The notes under the pieces were generated by a model, which made no database searches, was not told where the DNA came from, and saw only the letters and a list, made by a program, of their open reading frames with translations. Below, in pieces: positions 41,401-55,900 of a stretch of DNA of 64,000 nt (the stretch's first letter is position 1; each line of letters begins with the position of its first letter). A program made the position numbers and the translations under genes. Origin of the DNA: Asterias rubens (taxonomy: Eukaryota > Echinodermata > Asteroidea > Forcipulatida > Asteriidae); the NCBI RefSeq assembly GCF_902459465.1, contig NC_047073.1:9053036-9117035 (forward strand). Reading direction: 5' to 3'.

Positions 41401-43870
41401 TCTTCAGCGTATTAAATGTGTGCTTAGGTACTATTTGTGCTCAATAACATGTAGCTCTATGAAATCTATCCAAGACAATAAAGAAATAAATTTCTGCTTA
41501 CAACAAACCCAGCTGGCTGAGGTTCATCTTCGTCTGTAGGGAAGATTCTTGAGACAGGAGACTTGAGGAACGCTTCTCCTTCCTCTGACATCTTACAATA
41601 AAGCTGGATACAATACAGCCACCACCAGACGGCATCACGGCAGTTGTAGCGGGCATGGGACCCGCCTCCGAGAAGGTTAGGGATCACGCCGTGGCGTAGG
41701 GTCGCCCCGAAAGAAAGAATGAGATATCTGCGATGACAGGAAAATATGGATGACCTTAAACATTTGACCTTTAACATTTAACCTTTTCGCTGTATGACCC
41801 GTCAGGGTGCACCCCACTAAATAAGGAGCAAACATAATATTTTGTAGGCCCCAAAAAATTCTATGTTATACCCCCGACACACCGAACTCACTACATTCTG
41901 AAAAATGTAGCCCAACAGGCTAAAACTGTTGTAGCTTTTGAGGACTAGTTATTTGGAGAGCTAAATAAAAGGGGTACGGTGTAAAACAAATTCCCAATTG
42001 TGATCTGGGGGTTGTTGACTTCCAACATGAGGTATTTTTGGTGACATTGACCATGACATGCAGACAGGTGTAAAGACATTTTTCAAGATTGATGCTCAGA
42101 TGCTTCGAAAATAACATACCTTGCAAGAAAAAATACTGTGTGGTTTGATACGTTCCTCAGGGGTGTTATAAAGTGCTATATAAGAGCCAAGTATTGTTAT
42201 TATTAACATTACTTACTTGGCCTCCGCCATTCTCCCAGTCACCAGCAATAATCCGGGAAGAGCAATGAAAGTGTCCCTCCCCCAACTCCTCATGAAACCT
42301 CCTGAGAAATGGGGCAGTCCGGCCGCCAACGTAGGGACGCATTGTTTCCTTCGTCCAGACTCCTCGTCCACGATGGTCGGGATTTTCGGGAGCTTGGGAG
42401 AAAGGTCCGGCAAGGGGGCAGTGTTGACTATGCCACACATCTGAACTGAGCCGAGGGCGAGTGCACCAATGAAGGAAGAGCCTTCGGAGACAAATCTGAA
42501 AATAGATTGAATTTTTTTATCAAGACTTCAGAGATGTTTTACATTACGAAAGAAAAAAACGCTTATTGCAAAGAATTGTTTCCAGATGCCTGAATGAGAC
42601 TAGCTACATGCATGGAGCCTTTCTCACATTCAAACTTTGGGGGTGAAAAAATATCTCTTTCTCTAAAACTACACTACTTCAAAGTTAGTTGTTTCTCATT
42701 ATGTTTTATACTATCAACAGCTCTTCAATTCTCCAAACCAATGATCATCTTACTGTCATTATCAAAAGTGTCATTTGTTGTGTTTACTTTGTGCCTTTTT
42801 GCTGTTGTTACCATTATAACAATAATACTGTTGCTGTTGTTGTTTATTTAATTGTTTCTTGATTATTTTGTTAAGGGCTTGTGCAAATTTTATGGAATTG
42901 GTGCAATTGTTATTATTATTTGCCTTTAAATTTTTATCCAATTTGTTACTTTTTAAAATTTTCCTTTCTGATGAGAAGTAAAACTTTCAAACCTTGACAT
43001 AGATTTCCAGCAGAGATCCAGTAACGCCAAGTACGCTCCTACCATGATGGCGTCAAAGTAAGACGGGATAAGGTACCTGGGTATGAGGGTGAGGTTAGCG
43101 AAGGTCGCCTGGTACCACTTGCCAAGCTATGACAAAATGAGTAGAAACATTAATGGGTGGGGCACAGACTGAAATGGGTGTGAGATGAATACCATAGAAG
43201 TTTACCATGGTAATATATAACAAGGAAGGTAAACCATTTAGTGACCAATTTATGACCAGTTAGTCCAAACAACGCCCCTCTTTGTCCACCAAAAAGAGTA
43301 TAAAAAAGGCAGTACAGCATCGGACATATTTTTTATTTTTCCAGATGGAGGAAAACCAGTGTGTCCCGAGATAAAAAACCTGTTGGCATAGGAGAGAAAC
43401 AATGCACAACTCAACTCACATGGCCTTACCCGGGAATCGAACCAGCGCCACAGCATTGTGAGGCGAGCGCTTTACACACTAACCACCCATGTCACCTACA
43501 GTTACAGGACACTTCATCAAAGGGTGTCGTGGCCGAGTGGATAAGAGCACCGAACTAAAGCTCTGGTGCTTCTGTTCAGCAGAGTGTGGGTTCGAATCCC
43601 GGTCATGACACTTGAGTCCCTGAGCAAGACATTTAACTATAATTGCTTCTCTCTACCCAGGGGTAAATGGGTACCTGTGAGGGCAGAGATTGTTCTTGTG
43701 AATGATTTAGCCGAGTAGAACAATACTTGTCGTACAGACCGTATACTCCCCAGGGAGCTGAGATGGTTTAAGGAATGATTCAAGGCACAGTGACCAGGGG
43801 CAATAATGTTGGAAGTGCTTTGAGAAGCCCTCGGGTGTGAAAAGCGCTATATAAATACTGGCTGTTATTA

Positions 43871-43908
<38 letters not shown>

Positions 43909-46900
43909 GATATTAAACTCTCAGACAGTTTTACGAACCTTTTTAGTGCTTGGGTGGAGGAGTAGTCTGTTGGCGACGTAGTCGGTCATCCAGTCTCCTT
44001 GACGTAGATTCTCACAGAGAGGATGACCTAGGTCATTCTTACTTCGAATCTCATTAAGAATCGACATGAATCCTGACGGTAGAACAAAACAATGTACGGT
44101 TAGGAATCTACCATCTTGAAATAAAAATCAACAGTAAACCTTTATTACAAGCATAGAGCTATATATATTGACTAGAGCACTAACACCCCGTTATACACGC
44201 ACTAAGGTTTTGAAGCCGTGTGGGCACATCCATGTTTATGTACAAACCAACACAAAAGCTTAAAATTTTGTACGCCAACTGTACGGCTATTTGCAAGATA
44301 GTGTGTTTGTTCTTTTTTATGTGCCATCGAAGCAAAAAATGCAGCAAATGTGAGCGCAAAATCTGCTGATCAGCGCACAAACTGCGAGCGTCATGTGCGT
44401 CATGATTAAAAGGCGCGTTTACTTTTTTTAGTACGGCAATCAAGTCGAAGTTACGGTTTTCGTAGCGCGGACGTACGTGAGTGGACAGTTGCGCATGTAA
44501 GCGCACACGCCGAATGTAAAATAATCGCGGTAATGTGTGTTCTCCTAAAATTCTGAATTCACGCAACACATCAAACATGTCTGCGCCCAGGGTGACTTCA
44601 AAACGCAGAGCAAGTTAGCGCTCTAGTCAATATATATAGCTCTTTGGGAATCTACTATCTTGAAATAAAAATCAACAGTAAACCTTTATTACAAGTAGTA
44701 TCAGAATTTGTAACTAATAATACCAATGATGTACCTTATTTTCTAGGCCTGCTGTCGATTTCACAAAACTTCTCCTAACTTAGGATTAAATCTTAGGACT
44801 TTAGACCGAGTCAAGTTTAGTATCCGAAGATGTTAAGACGCATTGAGCCCATCCTAAGTTGTAGGACGGGTTACTTGTCCTAACTCGAAAACTTGAGATA
44901 TGATTAACCCTAGCGTTTTTGTGAAATCGGTTGCTGGAGCTGCAGTTTGATTAATATCACCCTAACTTAATTCAAACATAATGGTGGTTACCATTACCAG
45001 TTTCGTTTAATACTACCAATGCATCTTGTGTGTTCTATGTCACGCACCAAGTTTGCTTGAAGATAAATACGTTATCACACGCGTGCGCGGGAAGAACGGA
45101 AAATATAGGGCGTCTGCGTCCCATATCCAACTCGGCCTTCGGCCTCATTGGATATGGGACACAGAAGCGCTATATTTTTCCATATTCCACTCGCGCTTGT
45201 GTGATAACTTATATTATATCCCACGCTGGCTGCTGATCTCATTCACACATCTACTCTTCCCCAACTTTTTGATCAAGTATTGTTTTGCTGGCAGACTTTT
45301 TAAGATTAATTTCATATACTTTGTACAGATTTGAGGCAGACGAATCTACATGCTTGTGCAATGTGTATAATTGCCTTTTTTATATTCTTTACATTTTTAT
45401 TGGGTATTTACCAGCTTATAGTTATTGTTTAATTGTTGTCTTCTTAGACTTTGATGTTTTTATCTTGTAAGTTGTCATGCAATTTGACCTTTTGGTCAAA
45501 TGTGATAATGTTAACAAAATATACTCACCCTGCAAGCCGCAGTACACCAGTGGGCCGTTCCCCGGTATGTCGTACGCCCCGGATCCCTTCCCATCATCCC
45601 TCTCTTCTGCATCGCAGCGGTACAGCACACGGTTCATATCGGCCAGAGACAGACTCCCAGCGATGGCGTGGAAGTTTGTGCTGGGTGACATGGACGGTGA
45701 GTTACCGCTGAGTGTTCGCACACGATAACCAAACTGTGATATGCAGCTTCGGAGATCGGACAGTGCCTTACGGGATGTTGATTTCAAAGTCACCCTGGGT
45801 GGAATACAAGAATAATTCTGACATTTTAGAGACCATACCAGCTTAAAGCAGCTTGAGGCGAAAACATCCATTTGCGGTTGCAAAGAAGGCCCAATAGACC
45901 GATCCATTAAGCGCTGCCCCATTGCGTATTGACCAATCACAACGCAACGAAGTTCCCACAAATAAGTCCGACATGCATGTGCGTATGCTAGGCTCGCGCG
46001 GCAGCGTTGTGCAGAAAGGCATTGGAGAGGCGCATGGTTCTTGCACACACGTGCGTTGTGGGCGGAGCCTAATGGATCAGTCTATTTCTTAGAGCTGTTT
46101 AAGCACAAAAACTAGATAAACACAACAAAATTGTGGTGGATGAAAAAAAAATATATATATATAAAAAAAACAGACTGGTATACTGCAAATATTACGGTAG
46201 ACAGATAATTTGCATACATATGTGCATACTTTGACAGGGTTCTGCAAACTTTGTTGCTAGGCAGAAAATTAGTAATATTTTCTGCATAAGCAGCTCTATG
46301 AAATTTTGCTCAGATTTTGACCTACATGTAGTGTTAGTCAACCAAACAGGTTCCAATTTCATGCAGCCGCTTAAAGGTAAAGTATACCTTTGGTTTTTGG
46401 AATCCCACACAAGTGTAATGTAAACAATAAAACTAAGGCCATGTCCGAATCAGTGACTTCGGCTACAGCTACGGCTAGAACGTGCGCGTCTGCCTATTCT
46501 GGCATACGCATTGTTCTCAAGGCTGTAGATAAAACGCGGCCTCCCCTTTTAAAAACTTCCTTTAAGAAGGTTGTCGCATGTTTGAGAGTGCCTCACTCCT
46601 TGATCAGACTCACCTAAAAGCGATCACACTCCCAGGTGGGAAATTGATGAAGTCGATTTCCTGTACGGGCGAGGGTCCGTCCGCACCCTGGTCTGACAGC
46701 TCCACCATCCTGCTAGAATACAGGTGGATATGGCTCTGCAGGTCCACTGAGAAGTGCCCCAGGCCGTTGATGTGGGTCTCGCTCTTAGGGGGTGGGTTGT
46801 CTGCTCGCTTGATCATGCAGGCTTCAAGGATGATCTCCTCAACGACACCTGGGATTAGCAGGAACAAAGAGCGGATTAAGATCTACATTTTGTTTAAACA

Positions 46901-49900
46901 CTTTTGAAATGTGTATGATGTATATTTTTGTAAGGAATTGTGTACATGTTTTTTTATTATGTATCTTACCTGGGACACATAGTGGTGGGATATAACCAGT
47001 GTAACCGGGATTACTAGGATGTTTGAATGCCGTACGCGCCATGAGTATAACAGACTGGTGGGTCATTGGGTTGTGTCTGGTCACGGCGACGATGTTATTG
47101 TCTACTTGATCAACGTACACCTGTAAGTATTAACATAAGAGGTAAGTGAGAGCGTTTTAGGCACAACAATGGTTTCTGGAAACTATAGCGGATATCCGCT
47201 TTAAAGCGGAGATTTCACAGGCCCGAGTTACGCCACTGGGTGTCTCACCTGTGTATATCCCTTAGCACCGAGCATATGATGCAGTATGTTTAGATCCCTC
47301 TTAGCAGAGATGATGCCATGGTTAGCCCCTACTGCCTTCCCATCAGTGACATCTGCATTCTCTCTCCATGCGGTGTACGGACATTAGGCAGGTGCCCCCT
47401 TCCCCGATCCCCCTATAGTTACACCACTGGGTGTCTTACCTGTGTATATCCCTTAGTACCGAGCATATGATGCAGTATGTTTAGATCCCTCTTAGCAGAG
47501 ATGATGCCGTGGTTAGCCCCTACTGCCTCCCCATCAGTGACATCTGCATCCTCTCTCCATGAGGTGTACAGACGATTCTCATCAACTACATGAATCTAGA
47601 AAAGACAAAAGAATGAGCTTTGTTAACAGTCTTGAAAGGGAAGGGGTCTATTGGATTGACAACAGAAACATTCCTATGCGCCTAGAGCGTACCAGTCTTG
47701 TCCTGACGCTTCCTGGGTTTTAATACCATCGGAGTAATTTGCCTGTGATTTGTTTTCACAGAACTCAGGAAAGTACTGAGTATACAGTGCTTACACACAT
47801 CGGTTTATGGAAAAAACCAAATGATATTCTTTATCCCCGGTGCACACTAAACATGCTGATGACTAGTGTGGTACTTACATGTTCTGGTACCAGTTCATCG
47901 TATCCTTTGCTGGATCCCACGGCGCAGCATGCCATACACACCAAGGCAGCAGTTGGCAGTAAGTCATAAACAGATCGAGTCTAAAGAACAAGATAAAAAA
48001 CATGTTTTAAAATCTGTCTACTATCAGTGTACTCGAGACAGTACTGGGTATACAGTTCAAAATACACATTGATGTAAGGGTAAAAAACAAATTACATTCT
48101 TTATCATCAATGCAAAACCCCTCTATTGCTAATAGTGTGTTCCTCCATACAACCAACCCATCACTCTACCACAACAGTGGCATTTGAGGCACACATGTAG
48201 AGAGTAAAGCCATAGCGAAAGTGCCTAAATGAGATGGGTAAACTGGAGAAGCCACTAGGGGGGAGTGCATTTGAAATTATGATATCTACTTCTTTTATAT
48301 AGCCCCATGTAATGGTTTACAAGGTGCTGTGGCTCAATATGCTGCCAATCCAACCAGGAACACCAGAGCGAACCCCTTTTTTTTTTGATAAGTGCACTGG
48401 GTTCTTTTACATGCGTTATATAACATACGGGACATATGGCTTTACGTCCCACTCGAAAGACGAAGCAATGGTTAAGTGTCTTGCTTAAGGATACGATTGG
48501 AACACGAACACACACTCTGCTGATCAGAAAAACCAGAGTTTGAATTCGGTGCTCTTAACCACTCGGCCACGACACCCTATATTGACACACTTACTTACCA
48601 TGATCGGGCTCTTGTTGTCGTGGGTCACGTCCATCAAAAGGGCGTGGCTCATGCTGGGGGCTAGCGGCCTCTCATGAGGTTGCAGGAATGACCCCACTGG
48701 TTCCCCGCCGTACCGGTACACGAGACGTCCCAGCTCATGCGAATCTGAGGCATTTGATGCCTCTGTGGAAGACAACAAATCATTTACTGGTTAACTAGAG
48801 CTGCTTCAGCAGAAAATATTGATTGCAAAATTTCTGATTAGCAAAATTAAGCAGGGAATCTGTCAAAAACTGTGCACATAACATGGTAATTTGGCTGGTA
48901 ACCCTTTTTCCATAAGCAAAAATGTTTGGTGCTTAGTAAAATTTGTGCTTAAGCAGTTGCATAAACTTGGTCCCTGAATACTCGGAAGTATTGTATATAC
49001 ACCAGATACAAATGAAATCACAACAGTCAGTTGTTCACACAGTAACAGAGCCCTGAGAATGTTGACTGACCCGTATCCGCGCAGCTAGAATTCTCACCCC
49101 CATAATGTTTTTTTATTTTATATTCATGTATGTCAAAACTATATCAAAGGATAGCGTGTATGCCAAAAGTCAGATACTATTTGGATTGGCCAATAAAAAA
49201 ACACCCAGAATGTTTGCTGAGCATCGCCATTTTGAGGCATATAATGCATCATGTGATATCATTTTGCAATCCCTGTGTGTCACCCACAGCGAGACACAGA
49301 GAACAGTCACAGCAGTCACTGCACCCCTGAATGACATTAATTGTCAGATACTGTGTGGTTTATTAGTGCTGTTTATTATTATTATTCTCTGCGGGACTTT
49401 TGGGACACAAGGTTGCAGCAGATTGACCGGGTTAATCGATTGTTCTCAGTGATGCCTGAACGCTCAAAACTACGTACACAATGGACTTTTACCTGGTAAG
49501 TCTGCTGCCACCAAGTGTTCTACCAACTTGCACATCTTTTACTAGTATGTCTATGTAGCCTGAACATCTGACGTCACACTTCGAGGCTTGTGAATAACGC
49601 CAGAGACCTGCCTCCAAACCGGCGTGTATTTTCACCTTTGACCTCAGTCATTTCACATAGAGATACGCAGTCAAATTCTATTGCGGGCGTGACAGCAGTG
49701 TACTGTTTGGGCATGGAAAGCTCATGTCACGGCACGTATCCAGTGATATCATTGTATCCAATGGAATCACTGGATCGAGTAGCAGGGACCTGTCTTCATC
49801 CTTGCAGATAAAGACAGGAGCCCAGTCTATGGTCTACATTTATGTACTGTACATTACCTCGTATTAGAGAGTTAATTCCTAGTCTGTTAATGAACATATT

Positions 49901-52900
49901 GTCCACATGCTCTGAAGCCGTGAACAGCTCAGCAACAACGTAGAGATCCGGTCTAACTCTACGGGCTTCATCCAGAAAATACTGAAAGAAAAACATCAAC
50001 AGGGTTCACAAACAAACTGAAATGCTATTATTCTTTCCGTACCCAAACTCCAGAGGGAGCACTCCATGGCTTGCAGGTTAGCCTCTTTACCAACCTCGTT
50101 CCCAGGGGTGATCGATCTCACCGCGCCATTTTTTCCTAGCATGCCTTGCTTGATCATAACCCCTGGAATTGGCTTATTTAAATGTGCTATATGCTAGCAC
50201 ATTTAAATGAGCCATAAATGAGCGTATTCATTATTCAATATTTTCTACGCGCGCACGCATGTCTTTCGTCTTAAAGAATGTTTTTGTTTTTGTGTTTGTG
50301 TCATAAAAAAAGCGGGCGTGATCAACAAACAAATATCTTAAACCTACGCGCGCACGCACTTGGCATCTAATTCATAACCAATTTCCTGAGCCAATCAGTG
50401 TTGTTTCCTAGTACATGTACATCCCTCTCAGGGGTTAGTGACGAGAGGTATCGATACGGCCCATGGTGGCAAGGCTGCCTTTTCTGCCTCCGAATGGGTA
50501 TTGCCTGCAACTCCCAAGTCCTCAGGGCCTAATTTTAAAAAGCTGTTTAGCAGAAATACTGCTTAGCAAATATATAAGCGAAAAATGAGTGGGGTACCAG
50601 TTGCAACACTTTATGGAATGTCTGCTAGTAACATGTTTCTGCTAAGCAAGATTTTTCTGTGCTTAGCAATTTTTTTTTTGCTAACCAAGGTTTACTCCAG
50701 GATCGGAGTTTACCCTCATTAAAGATGATGTAAATAAAATAAATAAAAACAAGACGTTTACCTCAGCGACATGTATCGGCGTGCTGTGGCAGTTGTCAAT
50801 CCTTAACCCATGAAACATCCTAGCCATCGTCCTCGAGTACTCCAGCATTCGATTCCAGAGGTACGGGCAATCCTCGGGCTTCTCTCCATACCTCAGCTTG
50901 ACCGAGTCGCCCCAGACTATCAGCTCCCTCCTCAGGTACACATTGGACCCCGCCTCGGCAAAGTTCTTCAAGGGGTCGGCGTCCATGACCCAGCCGTTAC
51001 CTATTTGGATGAAGGGGGCCTTGTCGGTCTCCATGTAGGCTTCTTCTGATTTGGGGTCTGTCAGGTCCCAGGGGTGAAGGAAGTACCTGTTGGCATGGCA
51101 ATATTATTGACAGGGCATTAAAAACTGCAGGGCCCTAGTAGGACGTTAATAATTACAGGGCATTATTAATCGAAGGGAATTAGTAACTGCAGGGCATTAT
51201 TAATGGTAGGGCATAATCACCTTCAGGGCATTATTATTATTGGCAGGGCATTAATAACTGCATGGTATTAACATTGATGTGCTTTAGTTCATTCAAGGCA
51301 ATCGATAAATTGGCTGAGACATTAATATTGGCTGGGCATTAATAAACTAATACAGGGCATCAATGATGGTGAGGCATTAAAGACAGTTGGGCAATAATTC
51401 ATGCAGAGAAATAAAAGCATGAGGTAAGAGTATATGAATAATCCAAGGGCAATTAAAAACTTCAGGTTATCAATAACTGCATTAGTAAAAGGCAGGATTT
51501 TCCCGAGGGGGTTTAGGATATTGTCATAAAACAAAACGTAATGTTTACTTTGGTACAAGTGGGTTCTTTTGCGAAATTTTCTTGAAGCGAGGTCCGCTTT
51601 CCTCCACGTGGTGGTAGCGCACATTTGCGGTGACATTATTAAGAGCATTGTGGACATCATCTTTCATCTTGTCTGCGGCCCTTGAGTTCAAGTTGCGTAG
51701 ATGTTCAGCAAACGCTCTGCAGGATATGTCAAGCTGCTCTTCTTCATCTTTCGCTTCTTCCCTGAAGTTAACAAATATTCATAAATACCTCAGACACGTT
51801 TGTTATTCCAATTGGTGGAGAGTGCGTCACAAGGGTGTCACGTATAAACCTTTGTTTATGACGGGTAAAAAGTGTTAATTCATGAGCATGACACGCGACC
51901 TTGAGAAGAGACTAGAATCAATATGAGAAGAGACTAGAATCAAAATGAGAACATGGTTTTATCATCTGAGTTGTTTGATTGTAAACAAACACTATGAGAA
52001 GATTTGTCTCTTGTGTTTTATTAGTGATTTTGCAGGGTTGAAAGATATTTGTGATACTTAAACTCTATATTTAAACGTCATTCCTTTGAGACAAAGATGT
52101 TGAATTACAACAAAACAACAAATTAAGACCACCAGACTTGTCCTGTCTTGAGCTTACTGGTGCCGACACTGAAATCACTGGCTAGTTGTCCAGTGAAAAG
52201 CTTGAGCCCTGCATTTTGGGAGTCAATGACCCTATTTCTTATACAGTTTAGTGCAATTGTACATGCTTAAATGCACTGGACACTATTGATAATTACGCAA
52301 AAAAATTATCAGCATAAGATCTTACTTGGTAACAAGTAATGTATAGTATGATAGTATAAAATATTGTGAGAAACAGCTCCCTCTGAAGTAATGTAGTTTT
52401 CGAGAAAGAAGTAATTTTCCACGAACTTGATTTCGAGACCTTAGTAGAATTAGATTTTGAGGTCCCGAAATCAAGCATCTGAAAGCACAAAACTTCATGT
52501 GACAAGGGTGTTTTTTCCCATTATTATCTCGCAACTTAGACGACCAATTGAGCTCAAATTTTCACAGGTCACTTGTTATTTTATGCGTATGTTGAGATAC
52601 ACCAAGTGAGAAGACTGGTCTTCGACATTTACCAATAGTGTCCAGTGCCTTTAAAGCCAATGGACACTTTCGGTACAGAATTTGTTTTTAAAGTTCACAG
52701 ATTTACAAATAATTTACAGGGTTTACAGAAGGTAATGGTGAAAGACTTCTCTTGAAATATTATTCCATGAAATGCTTTCCTTTTTGAGAAAACATTAAAA
52801 GAATATAAATTCTCGATATCGAGAATTACGGATTTATTTTACACATGTCATGACACGGCGAAACGTGCGGAAACAAGGATGGGTTTTCCCGTTATTTTCT

Positions 52901-55900
52901 CCCGACTCTGATGACCGATTGAGCCTTAATTTTCACAGGTTTTTTTAATTTTATATATAAGTTGTGATACACGAGTGTGGGCCTTGGACAATAGTGTTTA
53001 CCGAAAGTGTCCAATGGCTTTAACTGCTGACTACAAAATGTGTTCGACGTGCATGCAAGGAGTCAATATATAGCTATATAGCATATCTTACACAAATTTT
53101 GCAGGTACAGGATTCAATTTAAGGCTACTTTTTACAGCAGAATTTTTTTTTTTGCTTAATGGGAAAATAAGCCTAGAACCAGTTAAACACAGCATACCAC
53201 TGTAACGTTTTGGCCAGTAAACAATTGCTGCTACAGGAAAATTACTTGCTGCTTAGCATGAGGGACAAACCATAATTTACCTCTCGACATTGAAGCACTG
53301 TAAAGCTTTCTCCATGTTGACTGACCCCCCAAGTCGCTTGTACATGGGATCTTGAATGAGCTTCACATCCTCTGACATTGACTCCTTAGCTGCCGGCAAT
53401 TTACCTGAATCATCAAAAATCCAAAGATGATGGCCACTTTAATAAAGATGGTGGCAATGTGGGGGAACAAGACTATGTTCAGACTAAAGATAATAGAACG
53501 GCACAAGATGGTGGAACTTGTGCTGAAATGTGAAATGTGCACTGGATATCATTTCAACAAGCAACTCTTAATTGATACAACAATAGGTCAAAGCAGAAAA
53601 TGCCCATTACTATCAATGATATAACAAAAAAACATTTGCTTGCTGAAATGGCACCCGCCGTATGTATTTCATGTTCCAACCACAAATTTTTTTAAGCACC
53701 TTTGAAACTGTTTTCCCCCAGATTTTGGCACTTAAAAATGTTTTCTGGTTGATAAATGAATGGTCACACCTCCTATCTCCTTTAAGATATTCAATTCAAT
53801 GAAATTCGATTATTTATTCACCACGCCAGTATAAAATTCATTACCTTGGTTTGAACATATTAAAATATACTACACATAACAAATTAAAATTTAAACGGGA
53901 CAATAAGATACACTTCAGCATTCTCCAGAAGACGATCAGAGCATACTGATCGAAACGTCGAGTTAATCCAACGGTTCTTTTCAGAACCACCCCAACTCAT
54001 TTAGAGATTGTTATTACATGGTGTTACCGCAAACTTTTCTATAAGATACACTTCAAAATAAGAACGTCATAGTCATAATTATTGACTTTACCTTTTGCGG
54101 CCGTTCTGAATTTCTCAACTATCACTTCAACATTAAGCTGGTAAAACTCTTGCAGTTTGTACGTTGGGAGGACTGTGTCTGCCAGAATGCTCCAGATTCT
54201 CTGTAAAAAAAAAAAGGTTTAAGAAGTGTAGAAGCAGATCATGTCTCGACCAAACCCCATGAACTTTTGCTTTGACGTGTTGACAGCAGAATTTGAGTGT
54301 TGGTCCCATGTGTTGTACAATGCATGAAAAAGAACCCAGTGCACTTATCTAAAAGAGAAGGGGTTCGCCCTGGTGTTTCTGGTTTAATTGGCAGCATATT
54401 GCGCCACAGCACCTTGTAAAGCTTGAGGACACAGGTGTCACGACTGGGATTCAAACCCACACTCTGCTGATTAGAAACATCAGAGCGGTGTCCTGGTCAT
54501 TTCTGCTTAGCAGACAATTGTTAAGCAACATTTTCTGCTTATGCAGCTCTATGAATTTGGGCCATGGTGTCAAAGGGTGTGGCGTGGCTGACCATTTTAT
54601 AGGCTTGGCTGACCATGTTATGGGCGTGGTTGACCATGGGCTAGGCTGACCATGTTTTAGGCGTGGTTGACTGTGTAATGGGCGTGGCTCACCTGTATCT
54701 GCTCCTCATTGTTGATGACCGGGGGTATTCCTTCCCCTGCCCACTTCCCCTCAATCACCTCCAGAGTGAAATGCCACAGCACCCGGTCAAGGACGTAAGC
54801 CGGCCGGAGGTGAGGTGAGTTGCGGACATTGTACGCGCACTCTGGGTGCTCCTTGAGCCAGGGACTGTCAAAGGAGGTGTGGTTCCAGACGACATCGCAC
54901 AGACTAAGCATCCCCCACTCGTACTGGAGCTTGGCGAGTAGTTTGGATACATCATCATTTGATACAGAGGCCTTGTCCTTGCAGGCAAATCCTGGATTTA
55001 GCTTCAGCTGGAAACCAAAAATAAAGATATATTTTGAAGAGGCCAAAAAGAAAAGCTATTCCAAAATCTTTAAAATTAATCCCCTGGTTCCTTTATGGCA
55101 GGAGGTTTTAAAGTGAGGATCATTGTCTCAGTGGTCTCTTTCCCAGTCTTTCACCTCTGTGAACCCCGGTTCGCATCGCACTACGGACCGGGTCCTTGCA
55201 TGTGGATTGGGTGCCATGTGCCGACCTGATTGCATAGGTCCCCCTCCCCCGAGGTTTTCCTCCCACATCTAAAACTTAACACATTTCGTCTTGATCCTAT
55301 TTATTCAGTTAATGGCGATAATTGTGCTGTTGGATGTGTCATAAAAAATATATAAATAAATACAAAAGAAATTAAAAAGTAGAAGTCATGTTTGTGTGTA
55401 TAAGCCGTACCTGGTCTCGGATTGAATAAGATGAATTGGATGCACCAAGTTCTTGGATGGGAGTGAAGTGAAGGAAGTTGTAGCCTGTCTCCCTGGCGGT
55501 GGCCAGACGGTTCTCCCAGCATGAAAGGGGGCCAAGACATTTCGCCAATACGGTCTGCAGAGTGACGCAGTCCAGGGGGAGGGAGTCTGTCTCGCCAGTC
55601 AACTTCAGGGTGGGGTCAACGATGAAGTAACCTGATCCCTGTGGTGTGTTACTGGACGAAAGAAAAAGGAGAGTTAGGAGGGGAACATCTGTAGGGTTTC
55701 AAACTATCGCTCACTTTTAAGCGTCAAAAAGATTGAACCACTGGTTTGATCAAATATGAATAGAAAATTCTTGATAAATCAGGGAAGGACGTGTCCCTTT
55801 AGAGCATGTTGAGTTACAACAACAAAATTGATAACTGAACTTTTGTTACATTTACACATGTACAACGATAAACAGACTCTCTACATTCACTTCCACTGTA

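Noticed and set aside
39755..41411. Regular repeats considered as a CRISPR-like array
   Set aside because: The repeats are head-to-tail minisatellite units without unique spacers, in a eukaryotic intron.
43523..43612. Possible tRNA-Leu gene
   Set aside because: It is the head of a SINE with a body and TTA tail; the anticodon is mutated and several copies exist.
45422..46048. Longest open frame, 208 codons, minus strand
   Set aside because: Only 45539-45795 is coding (AGL visible exon 14); the rest is flanking intron that happens to be open.
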